Of a stretch of DNA of 64,000 nt, positions 23,022 to 34,148 are shown piece after piece. The translations under genes and the position numbers were made by a program. The stretch's first letter is position 1; every line of letters begins with the position of its first letter. The stretch comes from Isoetes taiwanensis (Eukaryota; Streptophyta; Lycopodiopsida; Isoetales; Isoetaceae): assembly GCA_021234155.1 (NCBI GenBank), contig JAJEKV010000005.1:1116001-1180000 (forward strand), given 5' to 3'. A model generated the notes under the pieces. The model did no database searches, had not been told where the DNA came from, and saw only the letters and a program-made list of their open reading frames with translations.

Positions 23022-26000
23022 ATGGAAAAACGACCCTTGAAGGAAAGAAAAGGTACTGCTTCTTTGTTTAAGTTTAGTTTATTATATTATTGCAGGCGAT
23101 AAGCCACTAGCCATAAGCAGTCCACCCTAAACGAAATTCTCAGCTATCCTACATCCATCATTTTTGGTTTCTATGCTTCTAAACCCTCTGGCGCGCACCT
23201 CTGGCCTCTTGATTGTTACTTAGTACCTCAGAAGCTGTGTCCCTCTGCACCAAATAACCCTCTGGTCCATTGGATGTTTCTAAGTACCACAGAAGCCGTT
23301 TCCATGCATCCACACACCCTCTGCTTCCATCTTCTGAACCTACTCTGGGCGCCCAATTTGTGATCCTCTTGCCTCTCCGTGCCTCCAAACGTCTGTTGTG
23401 GCAAATTGGGCGGGTCCTGCATCCAAACCTCCTCTGGTCCTGCATCCAAACCTCCTCTGGGGTCGCAAATCGGGCGGGCGCCCAATTTGGGACCTCTGGC
23501 CTCTCTGTGCTTCCTAACCTCCTCTGGGGTTACAAATCGGGCGGGCGCCCAATTTGGGACCCTCTGGCCTGTCTGTGCTTGCTAACTTCCTCTGGTCTGG
23601 CAAATTGGGCGGGCGCCCAATTTGTCTCCTCTTGCCTCTGTTCCTCTATCCAAATATCCTCTGGGGTGACAAATCGAGTGGGCGCCCAATTTGGCATCCC
23701 CTTGCCTCTGTTTTTGCTTTACAAACTTCTCTGGGGTGGCAAATTGGGCGGGCACCCAATTTGGCACCCTCTTGCCTCTGTTCCTGCATCCAAACCTCCT
23801 CTGGGGTGGCAAATCGGGCGGACGCCCAATTTGGCACCCTCTTGCCTCCGTTCTTGCTTTTAAAACTCCTATGTTCTCCCCTACCTTGTTTTAATGCTTG
23901 CATACACTACTAATGGGATTAATGAATGATGTTATGCAGCACCCATGGCCAGAACAAAACAAACTGCACGTGTACCTGGAGCTGGCCCTCTGTTGGCACA
24001 GGCATTTGCTGCAGCAAAGGAAACTGAGTCGAGTATTCAGTTCAATGGTATTGAAGTTGTCCCAGAGCTAATGACTGCTGTAGCCGATAAGTTTTCATGG
24101 TGCATAGAGGTAGGCCCAATCCACCCTGGCTCAAGCACAAATCATCTCAAGGATCTGTGCTTGTACTTTGCTGACCCCGGGGGTCGGAGGACACAAAATG
24201 CTGGTATCGCAATTGACATGACTGTGAGCACTGAGGTTCCCAACGAGATAGATGTTGTCGTGGAAGACGTGCTTGATAAGTCATTTCAAGGATAAAGGTT
24301 ACTATTTGAAACTTACAATCCTCAGCTAATGCATGCAAGCATCATGAGGCTCCACATTCGTGTCAGGCCAAGGGCTGGGTCCTGGCTTCTTACGAAAGCC
24401 TTGAGAGATCTGGACTCACCAAACGGGGAGATATTATAGATGGATTTAATACAGTTAGACAGTGCATACTCGAACACAAACAAAATCGATCAAAGGCCCT
24501 TTACACAGAATATCATGGGAAGAACCAACCAAAGGTCTATGACACGACGTGGTTGAGGTCACGTTATGGAGTTTCTAGGAAGAATGAAGGACCAAAGGGC
24601 ACAGAGAAGCCAACAGCCGTGTCGTCAGAAAAATTAAATGTTCCTAAAAAGAAAAGATCAGAAACACCAACGCCTAAATTGATTCTTGGTGGTATGGGAA
24701 GTAGATCACGTAGCCCGGACCTAAGCATTCGATCGCAGGAGGTATCTGAGCAGTCCCCACCAGAAAAGCAAGTAAAAAAACGAAGTCGGCACGAGGCAAT
24801 AGCTTCCTCGTCGAAGAAAGAAGAGAGACTTCGACTCCTCCATCCACATCGGTGGATCCGATGGGGAGTGACACTGACACAGCTCGAGGAAGATGACAGC
24901 AAATTGTTAAGTGCTTTCGACATCCGGGGGGCCTTGACCCAGAAAGCGGGCGGAGTCAGTCACAAAGCGCATTGATCAATATTAAGCCACGAGAAAAGGA
25001 TCTATCCTCTTGGAATTGAATTCGAAATAGAGATGGATATATTTAAATTGCATCAAGCACCTGCAAATATGACCTGCAGGGTCATCAGTCCTGAACATGT
25101 AGATACACTCTATGAATCGTTTATTAATGTCTAGATGCATCCACCCTTCCTCTCGTGTTCACGAACTGCAGACTCTTGTTCTGGTAATGTATGTGGCCAG
25201 AGACCAAGCAGCTGCCCCTGCTATGAATGACCTGAATATATGCTTCAATGACGCGAACCATCCTCAAGAGTATTCGAAGTTTCCGCAGCACTTGAAAGAA
25301 GCGGAGGACATAGAGAAGAACCTCCCCGATCATGAGTGCGCAGCAGGTAATAGGATTTAAACTTGTGTCTCTGTCCATTTCTTTTCAATACCACTTATAA
25401 TGGTTGTCTACTTTCCTTTAGCATACTAGTTGTATCGGCCTTGGGGTGACAAGAGTGTGGCAGGAGGCGCGGGTGCTCTTTTGCCACATCAATTAGATTC
25501 CAGGACATGCACATACCTAGTGCAGAAATTTATGCTTGAGGGTTGCAGACTGCAGTGTCCTTGACTTCTTCTTCGGAGGATCGTTTAGCCGTGCAGCTAT
25601 GTGCGAAGGGTATAAAGCCACTGCATTTGAGATTGATGAGAATATACAGCTTAAACTTGTTCAGATATTTGATCAACTCGAAGTTATGCTGGATGAGAAG
25701 AAATCGAGAGCCCGTGCATTGCAAAAGATAGCAGAGGGAAAAAGAAAGCAAGCGACTTCAGGGCAAGTACAGTAGCGACCACTCCTCCACCTCCTTGTCC
25801 ATTCCCTGCACAAACGGTGCAAGAGTTGCAATCCACTCTTCGGATGTCTAAGGATTCTCTCACAGACTATTTGAGAAAGGTTGCAGGTTTTGGAGCAAGG
25901 GACATGTCTTTCTTTAGACAGAAGAAGGAGAAGATTAATGCTTTGGCGAGCACTGCACTAGTGTGCACCCAAGATCTGGTCGAGGGTAGCTCAAAGTTTA

Positions 26001-26293
26001 TGCAGCTACTCCTCAAGGACCAAGAACCTTCTGTTGTATTGGAGACACAAGATGCTCAACCTGTGGACCCACTGCCATCAAAGCAAGAAAAGGAGGTTGG
26101 GATTGAGGTTGAAAAGGAGCCTCAGGTTGTGAAAGAGGCTGACGTTGAGGACGAGGAAGTTGAGAAGGGGGGTGAGGTTCAAATGGACGATGAGGTTGAG
26201 AATGAGGGTGTTGACGCTACACTAACCTCCCTCAAGAATTCACGCACGATGGAGCTTGAAGCAAGCGGCATGAGGGGGGGGAGAACAAAGTGA
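23022..26293 (+). pseudogene. Putative N6/N4 DNA-methyltransferase-like gene of E1 with a histone H3 tail sequence
   Basis: Two starts are possible. A small exon at 23022-23052 (MEKRPLKERK) joins in frame, across an 887-base GT-AG intron, to 23940; or translation starts at the ATG at 23945. From 23945 the protein reads MARTKQTARVPGAGPLLAQ; the first nine residues are identical to the start of histone H3. Downstream pieces in several frames are KGWVLASYESLERSG (about 24360), a basic Ser/Lys-rich region (24553-24975), YPLGIEFEIEMDIF (about 25005), then RPWGDKSVAGG, a TYLVQKFMLEG stretch and VLDFFFGGSFSRAA with TAFEIDENI (25430-25660). The last pieces resemble SAM-binding motif I of N6/N4-type DNA methyltransferases. 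A Pro-rich linker, a helical stretch and an acidic Glu/Val-rich tail end at 26293. Several stops and frame changes exist; some may be introns. The catalytic PP(Y/W/Q) segment seen in E2 is not found here. E2 carries a homologue. Confidence 0.55.
23345..23835. repeat. Palindrome array 2 of E1, inside the proposed first intron of the methyltransferase-like gene
   Basis: Six full sites with arms CAAAT(T/C)GGGCGGGC and GCCCAATTTG have centres near 23480, 23545, 23613, 23682, 23754 and 23822, plus half-sites at about 23350 and 23405. The period is about 65-72 bases, different from array 1, and the spacers carry their own repeat (CCTCTGGGGTGG, CCTCTTGCCTCTGTTCCTG). It lies within the proposed intron 23053-23939. 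Confidence 0.85.
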
Positions 26294-26382
26294 AGTTGGT
26301 CACACCGATATGTCACCTGAAGGGGTGGACCCTTAAGCATTTCATGTTGTCATACGATCTGTTTTGCAAGTTAGCTGGGTGC

Positions 26383-26406
26383 AAATTGGGCGGGCGCCCA
26401 ATTTCA
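26383..26406. repeat. Single palindrome site beyond the 3' end of the methyltransferase-like gene
   Basis: One good copy of the E1 palindrome (AAATTGGGC and GCCCAATTT arms) stands alone about 90 bases after the stop at 26293. Sites therefore occur at the 3' flank as well as in both first introns. Confidence 0.8.
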
Positions 26407-26577
26407 CAGCCTCTGAACAACGTATATGTTTTTAGAATCAAATTGAGTGAAATAACTTATGTACATGATCCAAGAAAATAAAGACATGTCTAATATTTTT
26501 GGTATTACTTTCCAGTGTTTCCAATATTAATTAACCAATAGTTTGGTATTCTTTTAGATAAAGAAAATACATAGGTC

Positions 26578-27144
26578 TTACAGGACATGGCTAATTCGAC
26601 ACAAACATACTAGATAATAGACAACATATAATATAAAAGACCAAAGCTCAATGCCCAGTTCAACCTGAATAAGATCCCCTAGATCGAACTCATCAATATG
26701 ACTTCGACTGTACAGATCCAGCCAGTCATCCAAGTCTTTCAGAGAGTGACCACTGCTGACGACGAGCTTGGTTACCAAACCTTCGCATTGTCTTCTTTGC
26801 TTCTTGTAAAGCTTCTTAAACAGAGGTCGAAACGTGTTGTGCATCCAAACGTCCTCCATTTTCAGCAGCCTTTTCAGTGCCTTTGCCCTGTAAATACAGC
26901 ATTTCAATGATATGAGGCAGTCCTCCAGCTCCACCCTACTGAGTTCTTCCTCATCGCCATCCTTTACCAACCCATCCCCTTTGAGGAGCTTTGTGAGTTG
27001 GGCGCTAACTTCTCTCGTTCGGATCTGGTTCATCTCGTTTTGTACCTCCACCTGCAACTGATTCACATGGGCTAAGATTGCCTCACTAATATGAGACTGC
27101 ATTTCGGTGATGGTGTGTCCATGTCTGCGCCTTGTGTCGACCAT
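26578..27144 (-). CDS. Gag-like ORF after the leftmost LTR of the Gypsy A family
   Basis: 188 residues starting MVDTRRRHGHTITEMQSHI, the usual style of a plant gypsy Gag N-terminus, then coiled and basic helical stretches (KKLYKKQRRQCEG). It follows an LTR in the correct orientation. The first 168 residues are nearly identical to the ORF at 28854-29574; similarity ends at about 26638, where that second copy has a deletion junction. The last 20 residues (ILYVVYYLVCLC) may be native or flank. Confidence 0.6.
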   Translation of the reverse strand: MVDTRRRHGHTITEMQSHISEAILAHVNQLQVEVQNEMNQIRTREVSAQLTKLLKGDGLVKDGDEEELSRVELEDCLISLKCCIYRAKALKRLLKMEDVWMHNTFRPLFKKLYKKQRRQCEGLVTKLVVSSGHSLKDLDDWLDLYSRSHIDEFDLGDLIQVELGIELWSFILYVVYYLVCLCRISHVL

Positions 27145-27479
27145 TCTGAGTGACCTGAAATGAATCTAAGAGAGCGAATGAAGGTGCTTGCACGAAGAGA
27201 TAGAATGAAGAGACAATGAAGAGACTGGATGAAGGGACCTCCTATCTCACCTACTTGCACGCTTCCCGAAATTGTTGCTCATTTTAATAACAAGAAATAA
27301 CGAAATCTAAAAATTCGCATTGGGTTCCACGGCCTGCCATGTCAACTACCCGCACGGAATCCGAGTTTTTTTTAAGCTCAGCACAAAATAATGTCACCAT
27401 TTTCAAGAAAATACCCTATATTTTTACCACTGGCGATAATTTGAGATATTTATGAGATATTTGTGGAAAGTCCATAAAT

Positions 27480-28640
27480 AATGAAACTGTTTTTATTAAA
27501 AAAGGGTCAATCTAGCTATACCTGGCTGATTTCCATCTGCTCAACCCTTCTTGCCTTTTCTCTCAGATATTTCCAGATGCTAAAAGGTTAATCCAGAAAA
27601 ACGTTCTTCTGTTTGTATAAATAACTGAAGGAACTTGAATTTGGGGCATTCGATCCAGCGTTGTAAAAAACCCTCACCTTTGCCTAAAGTCATTTTCAGA
27701 ATACTGTGCCACAGGCGATGTTACAGCGGAAATTTTTTTCTGAGCAATCCTAGCCCGCTTGGAGCCCGCCGATCAACTTCCTCCCACACCACGGATCCCA
27801 GATCCCCCTCGTTGATCAATATAATGTTGCTCCCACCGCAGATGGTTGGTCCTTCTCAGCTGATTTTCCTCTGAGTGAATAACCGTCCATCTGCACAGTA
27901 GTCAATCCGGCCACAGAAAGACCTGGCCTTCTCTGTGATCACCACAGCAGGTTCGTGCTGCCAAATCGAAGACTACTACCAAGTCTTAATCCAAATAGAT
28001 GCTTCAAGCTGCAGAATTGGCTTCCTTCTCCAGACCCAATTCCGACTACCCCATTTGAATTCGTTCTCCAGGCTTTATAATGTAGCCTCTGGAGTGCACT
28101 ACAGTCTTCCTTAGTCCAAATCCGACCTGCCAGACCTTAGATCCGATTCGAATTGCAACTCTCAGCCATGACTCTCAGATCTGGCATTCCAGATCTGATA
28201 CAGATTCGTCCGCACTGTTTAATAACAAGTTTTTCCCATCAAACCATTTAGCGGCACGTGTTCATATAACCATTATATTTTAACATAGTTGTCCTCCATT
28301 TCTTTATATTAATGTTTCAACCCCTAGTGCTAACACTATTACTACTAATATTAATGTAACAACGTTAACTATACATTAATATAAATGTTCCGCAACTACT
28401 GATCTCGCAAGCTCTTCCTTCGCACTAATATTATTCGATAATATTAGTGCCCTTAGCAACCAATTATCCGTCCCTAGCAACCATTGTCTCTTATTCCGCA
28501 TTCCGTCACCATAGACTGATTACAGTCAATATGGCCCATTAATTATAACTGCGCGGCAATTGCAACTAAGAGTTTCCCCGTGCTCATGGACGTCCGTCAA
28601 GGGTCCAATTCTGGTTATACCCTTGGGAGCACCTATAACA
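27480..28640 (-). repeat. LTR of Gypsy A family, left copy
   Basis: On the minus strand a purine tract (AAAAGGAGGGGGAGGGA, 28657-28641) is followed by TGTTATAGGTGCTCCC, a classic polypurine tract to LTR start. A TATA element (TTATTTATACA) lies near 27616-27622. The inner end of the LTR is not determined, because similarity to the right copy continues through the leader into gag. No full pol lies to its left. Confidence 0.65.
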
Positions 28641-28659
28641 TCCCTCCCCCTCCTTTTGG

Positions 28660-29574
28660 ACCTTGTCCTCAGGATTGATCTTTACACAAATTCCTCAGTC
28701 TCCTAGGTGGCATCCTCAGGAGACTGGTCCTGCCACTAAACCAGATGTTCTACCACATTCCTATTGTGCAGCCGTTGAACCCTTTTGTCCAAAAGACGTT
28801 CTGGCATTACAAAGGAGTTTAAGGCGATCGATATACTTTGCGGACTAACCAAATTAGCGGTATCCAGTATAGTCCTTTTCAGCTGACTTACATGAAACAC
28901 AGGATGGATCCCTACTTCCTGCGGCAAGAAACTCATACATTGTTTTCCCGATCCTTTTAGTAATCCTAAAAGGTCCAGCATACCGCAGAGTAAGTTTGGG
29001 CACCCGACATTTAGTCAAAGGCCGCAAAGTGTTCATTCTTAATGCAGAAGGATAAACCACCCTTAGGAAAGACCAAAGCTCAATGCCCAGTTCAACCTGA
29101 ATAAGATCCCCTAGATCGAACTCATCAATATGACTTCGACTGTGATCCAGCCAGTCATCCAAGTCTTTCAGAGAGTGACCACTGCTGACGACGAGCTTGG
29201 TTACCAAACCTTCGCATTGTCTTCTTTGCTTCTTGTAAAGCTTCTTAAACAGAGGTCGAAACGTGTTGTGCATCCAAATGTCCTCCATTTTCAGCAGCCT
29301 TTTCAGTGCCTTTGCCCTGTAAATACAGCATTTCAATGATATGAGGCAGTCCTCCAGCTCCACCCTACTGAGTTCTTCCTCGTCGCCATCCTTTACCAAC
29401 CCATCCCCCTTTGAGGAGCTTTGTGAGTTGGGTGCTAACTTCTCTCGTTCGGATCTGGTTCATCTCGTTTTGTACCTCCACCTGCAACTGCTTCACATGG
29501 GCTAAGATTGCCTCACTAATATGAGACTGCATTTCGGTGATGGTGTGTCCCTGTCTGCGCCTTGTGTCGACCAT
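28660..29574 (-). pseudogene. Internally deleted Gypsy A unit: gag start fused to pol end
   Basis: The minus-strand frame begins like the gag at 26578-27144 (MVDTRRRQGHTITEM) and, after one frame change near 29400, runs to ...GIELWSF. It then jumps directly to LRVVYPSALRMNTLRPLTKC and GPFRITKRIGKT, which match the integrase/chromo-linker end of pol at 31340-31500. The join at about 29068 has a short shared CTTTC. A whole gag-pol interior is therefore missing between two LTRs. It cannot be autonomous. Confidence 0.8.
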
Positions 29575-29909
29575 TCTGAGTGACCTGAAATGAATCTAAG
29601 AGAGCGAATGAAGGTGCTTGCACGAAGAGATAGAATGAAGAGACAATGAAGAGACTGGATGAAGGGACCTCCTATCTCACCTACTTGCACGCTTCCCGAA
29701 ATTGTTGCTCATTTTAATAACAAGAAATAACGAAATCTAAAAATTCGCATTGGGTTCCACGGCCTGCCATGTCAACTACCATACGAATCCAGAGTTTTTT
29801 AAGCTCAGCACAAAATAATGTCACTATTTTCAAGAAAATACCCTATATTTTTACCACTAGCGATAATTTGAGATATTTATGGACTTGTGGAAAGTCCATA
29901 AATAATGAA

Positions 29910-31087
29910 ACTGTTTTTATTAAAAAAGGGTCAATCTAGCTATACCTGGCTGATTTCCATCTGCTCAACCCTTCTTGCCTTTTCTCTCAGATATTTCCAG
30001 ATGCTAAAAGGTTAATCCAGAAAAACATTCTTCTGTTTGTATAAATAATTGAAGGAACTTGAATTTGGGGCATTCGATCCAGCGTTGTCAAAAACCCTCA
30101 CCTTTGCCTAAAGTCATTTTCAGAATACTGTGCCACAGGCGATGTTACAGCGGAAATTTTTTTCTGAGCAATCCTAGCCCGCTTGGAGCCCGCCGATCAA
30201 CTTCCTCCCACACCACGGATCCCAGATCCCCCTCGTTGATCAATATGATGTTGCTCCCACCGCAGATGGTTGGTCCTTCTCAGCTGATTTTCCCCTGAGT
30301 GAATAACCGTCCACCTGCACATTAGTCAATCCGGCCACAGAAAGACCTGGCCTTCTCTGTGATCACCACAGCAGGTTCGTGCTGCCAAATCGAAGACTAC
30401 TACCAAGTCTTAATCCAAATAGATGCTTCAAGCTGCAGAATTGGCTTCCTTCTCCAGACCCAATTCCGACTACCCCATTTGAATTCGTTCTCCAGGCTTT
30501 ATAATGTAGCCTCTGGAGTGCACTACAGTCTTCCTTAGTCCAAATCCGACCTGCCAGGCCTTAGATCCAATTCGAATTGCAACTCTCAGCCATGACTCTC
30601 AGATCTGGCATTCCAGATCTGATACAGATTCATCCGCACTGTTTAATAACAAGTTTTTCCCATCAAACCATTTAGCGGCACGTGTTCATATAACCATTAT
30701 ATTTTAACATAGTTGTCCTCCATTTCTTTATATTAATGTTTCAACCCCTAGTGCTAACACTAGTACTACTAATATTAATGTAACAACGTTAACTATACAT
30801 TAATAACAACGTTAACTATACATTAATATAAATGTTCCGCAACTACTGATCTCGCAAGCTCTTCCTTCGCACTAATATTATTCGATAATATTAGTGCCCT
30901 TAGCAACCAATTATCCGTCCCTAGCAACCATTGTCTCTTATTCCGCATTCCGTCACCATAGACTGATTACAGTCAATATGGCCCATTAATTATAACTGCG
31001 CGGCAATTGCAACTAAGAGTTTCCCCGTGCTCATGGACGTCCGTCAAGGGTCCAATTCTGGTTATACCCTTGGGAGCACCTATAACA
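29910..31087 (-). repeat. LTR of Gypsy A family, right copy
   Basis: Nearly identical to the left copy; the start is TGTTATAGG at 31087 with the same polypurine tract at 31088-31104. It carries a 23-base perfect tandem duplication (30781-30803 and 30804-30826, TAACAACGTTAACTATACAT-type) that is single in the left copy. This LTR directly follows pol at 31105-34143, so it is the 3' LTR of Gypsy A. Confidence 0.75.
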
Positions 31088-31104
31088 TCCCTCCCCCTCC
31101 TTTT

Positions 31105-34100
31105 GGACCTTGTCCTCAGGGTTGATCTTTACACAAATTCCTCAGTCTCCTAGGTGGCATCCTCAGGAGACTGGTCCTGCCACTAAACCAGATGTTCTAC
31201 CACATTCCTATTGTGCAGCCGTCGAACCCTTTTGTCCAAAAGACGTTCTGGCATTACAAAGGAGTTTAAGGCGTCGGTATACTTTATGGACTAACCAAAT
31301 TAGCGGTATCGGTATAGTCCTTTTCGGTGACTTACATGAAACACGGATGGATCCCTACTTCTGCGGCAAGCAACTCATACGTTGTTTTTCCGATCCTTTT
31401 AGTAATCCTAAAAGGTCCAGCGATACCACAAGTAAGTTTGGGCACCCGACATTTAGTCAAAAGCCGCAAAGTGTTCATTCTTAACGCAGAAGGATAAACA
31501 ACCCTTAGGAAAGCATAATCATCTTCCTCAGAGATATCACGTCTACGCTGATTAGCGGACGTTCGTGCCCTATCTTGAGCTTTTCGCAAAGCTTGCTTGC
31601 ATTGCCGCAAGATTGCATCCATATCATGTAGCATATGCACTGCAACTTCGATTCGGATGTACATATATACCTGAATAAGCCCTTGGATTTCGACCCATCA
31701 TGGCCACAAAGGAAGTCATCCGAATTCCCATATGATGGCTATTATTGTAGAGATAGGATAGATAATCTTCCCACCTAGATTGCTTCTCGTGGACAAAGCT
31801 TCGCAACATATCCTCTAGGATCATGTTCACGCGCTCGGTTTGCCCGTCCGTCTGTGGATGATTTCCACTACACATGTACAATCGGATCCTCAATTCTTTC
31901 ATAAGATCTCCCCAGAAGTGACCCGTGAACTTACTGTTCCGACCACTTACAATGGATAAGGGAAGTCCGAAAGTTGGAAATATGTGTTGCATATAGGCAA
32001 CTGGTACATCATCTCCCGTAGCCTCCCTTTTTAATGCTATGAACTTAGCATACTTGGTTAACTGATCCACTACTACCAAAATTTGAGTATGTTGCCTAGC
32101 AGTTCTAGGTAATGCGACTATAAAGTTCATACTCACGCTTTCCCAACATTCATTTGGTATAGGGAGGGGTTGTAACAATCCTGGGGTTTTCCCATGACCC
32201 GCCTTCACAGCTTGACATACCAAGTAGTGACTTACCAAGTCCTTGACTTGATCCTGCAACTCTGGCCACTAGTAGAACCTCTTAACCAATTCATACGTTT
32301 TCCATTCACCTCCATGCCCAGCTTGTGGAGTATCATGGCATAATTGACTCCCTAAGATTCCCATTCGAAGGAACATAAATCCTTCCTTTGTAAAAATGCA
32401 ATCCTTCTTGCTCAGTCCACAGCTTCCCGAGCTTGACCATTGCCTCATCTTGCCGATCCTCAGGGTATGCATCCTTGATCCTTTGTATAAGATCACTTGC
32501 CAAAGTTGTTAAGGTATTTATATGCTTAACCCTTGATAACGCATCGACAATTAGATTTTTTTGCCAGGCGTATGCCCAATGGAGAAATGGAACTCATGGA
32601 GGAAGTCTAGCCACTTAGCCTGTCTCGGGCTAATCTCAGCTTGACTTTGCAAGAACCTCAACGGTTTATGATCGGTATAGACTTTAAACTTGTGCGTCTC
32701 TTTGTTCATCTCACTACGCAAGTAGTGCCTCCAAGTTTTCAACGTATGCACAATGGCTAGCAATTCTTGCTCATAGGTGGCGTAATTCCTTTTAGTAGGA
32801 CTTAGTTTTCGGCTTTCATAAGCCACCACGTGTCCTTGCTGCATTAAAGCTGCCCCAATGCTTGCCCACAAGCATCAGTATAGACCTTTTCAAGTCCGGC
32901 ACCTTTAACATGGACTTGCTAACCAGCCCAGTCCTTAATGCTTAAAATGCCTCTTTTTTGCTCTCTTTTCCACACAAAATCATGATCCTTTTTCAAAAGA
33001 TCAGTGAGGGCAGCTACAACTTTGAAGAACTTGGGTACGAATTTGCGATAGTACGTTGCTAACCCCAGAAAACTCCATAATTTCGAAACGTTCTCTGGTG
33101 GGAGCCATTGCTATACCACTTGTACCTTTGCGGGATCCAGTGACACACCTTCACCGAAAAAGATATGTCCCAAATAGGCCACATGTTGCTTAAAGAAGTC
33201 ACATTTGGAGATCTTTGCATAGAGTTTGTGTTCTTACAAAATTCGAAGAACTTGTTCCAAGTGAGTGAAATGTTCTTCAATAGTTTGGGAGTAGATGAGA
33301 ATATCATCTAAAAATACCTCTGCAAACTTGTCCAAATGCTCGGAGAATACCTGATTCATTAATTGCATAAATGTTGTAGGAGCATGTGTAAGACCAAACG
33401 GCATAATAGAAACTCATAATGACCTTGATGAGTTCTGAATGCGATTTTAATTTCGTCCCCTTCCCGAATCTTAATCTGATGATATCCGCTTCGGAGGTCT
33501 ATCTTGGTAAACCAGTTTGCGCCTCCAAGATGATCCAGAATATCATCGACTCTAAGTAAAGGATTGCGATCCTTTATAGTGGCTTTGTTAAGTGCCCGAT
33601 AATCTATGCATATCCGCATAGTACCGTCTTTTTTCTTAACGAGCAACATGGGACTCGCAAAAGGTGATTTACTTGGACGTATGAAACCTTTGCTAAATAA
33701 CTCCTTCACTTCCTTTTTAACCTCTTCAAGCTCCAGAGGACTTAATCCATAGGGAGCACGTGCCATTGGCTTAACCTCAGGTTCAAGCTCAATTTCGTGT
33801 TCGACCCCGCAAGGGTGGTGGCCCCTCGGGTAACTCTTCTGGAAACACATCCCGAAAAGTATTCAAAAGACCTTTTAGTCTTTGATCTACCTCAGGGTTT
33901 ACTCTAGTGTTAACCACCAATGAGTTATACAATTTGATAACCAAATCTTCATTCCTTAAATACATTAAAGAAAGAGCATTTGTATTAACTTTGAAAACCT
34001 TTTTAGCCTAAGTAGCTGACATGAGTTTACCAGACTCCACATGCAGTAAACCTTGAACAGTAACTACTTCACTTGACGACAAATTGAAAATCAAGGTGTG

Positions 34101-34143
34101 TGTTGGCCAGAGAATTTGTGGTTCGACATGTTGTAACCATTTC
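31105..34143 (-). pseudogene. Gypsy A pol: reverse transcriptase, RNase H, integrase
   Basis: Domains run right to left. Reverse transcriptase is at 33850-33290 ([20 protein letters not shown], then [11 protein letters not shown], then FLDD in another frame near 33300). RNase H is at 32871-32551 (MWASIGAALMQQG, YTDHKPLRFLQ). Integrase is at 32496-31624 (QTDGQTERVN intact). The linker is at 31664-31332 (GPFRITKRIGKT), then a chromo-like end (SQLKRTI). The integrase has SMNF and SGRN where families usually have SMDF and SDRD, so two catalytic Asp residues are replaced. Frameshifts are present in RT. The left part of the protease (MKWLQHVEPQILW) is at 34143-34000 and continues at 62353 across Gypsy B. 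Confidence 0.88.
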
Positions 34144-34148
34144 ATGCC

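Larger units (their letters stand above)
18095..26480. mobile_element. E1: two-gene DNA element with DUF7869-type transposase and methyltransferase-like gene
   Basis: The left end is proposed at 18095, where AAGCACAGTTTCATTAA closely matches the demonstrated terminal repeat of E2 (AAGCACGATTTCATTAA). It lies 70 bases from the stop of the leftward gene. Two genes diverge from a central region at 22375-23021: a DUF7869-like protein on the minus strand and a methyltransferase-like protein on the plus strand. Palindrome arrays fill the first intron of each. I found no matching right terminal repeat before the gypsy gag region begins at about 26580, so the right end is lost or unrecognised and the coordinate is approximate. 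E2 has the same gene order, which supports treating this as one mobile unit. Confidence 0.65.

Noticed and set aside
23945-24295. A real histone H3 gene
   Set aside because: Only the first nine residues match H3; the next residues (VPGAGP) and the whole downstream sequence have no histone fold, and the gene has a homologue in E2 without histone character.
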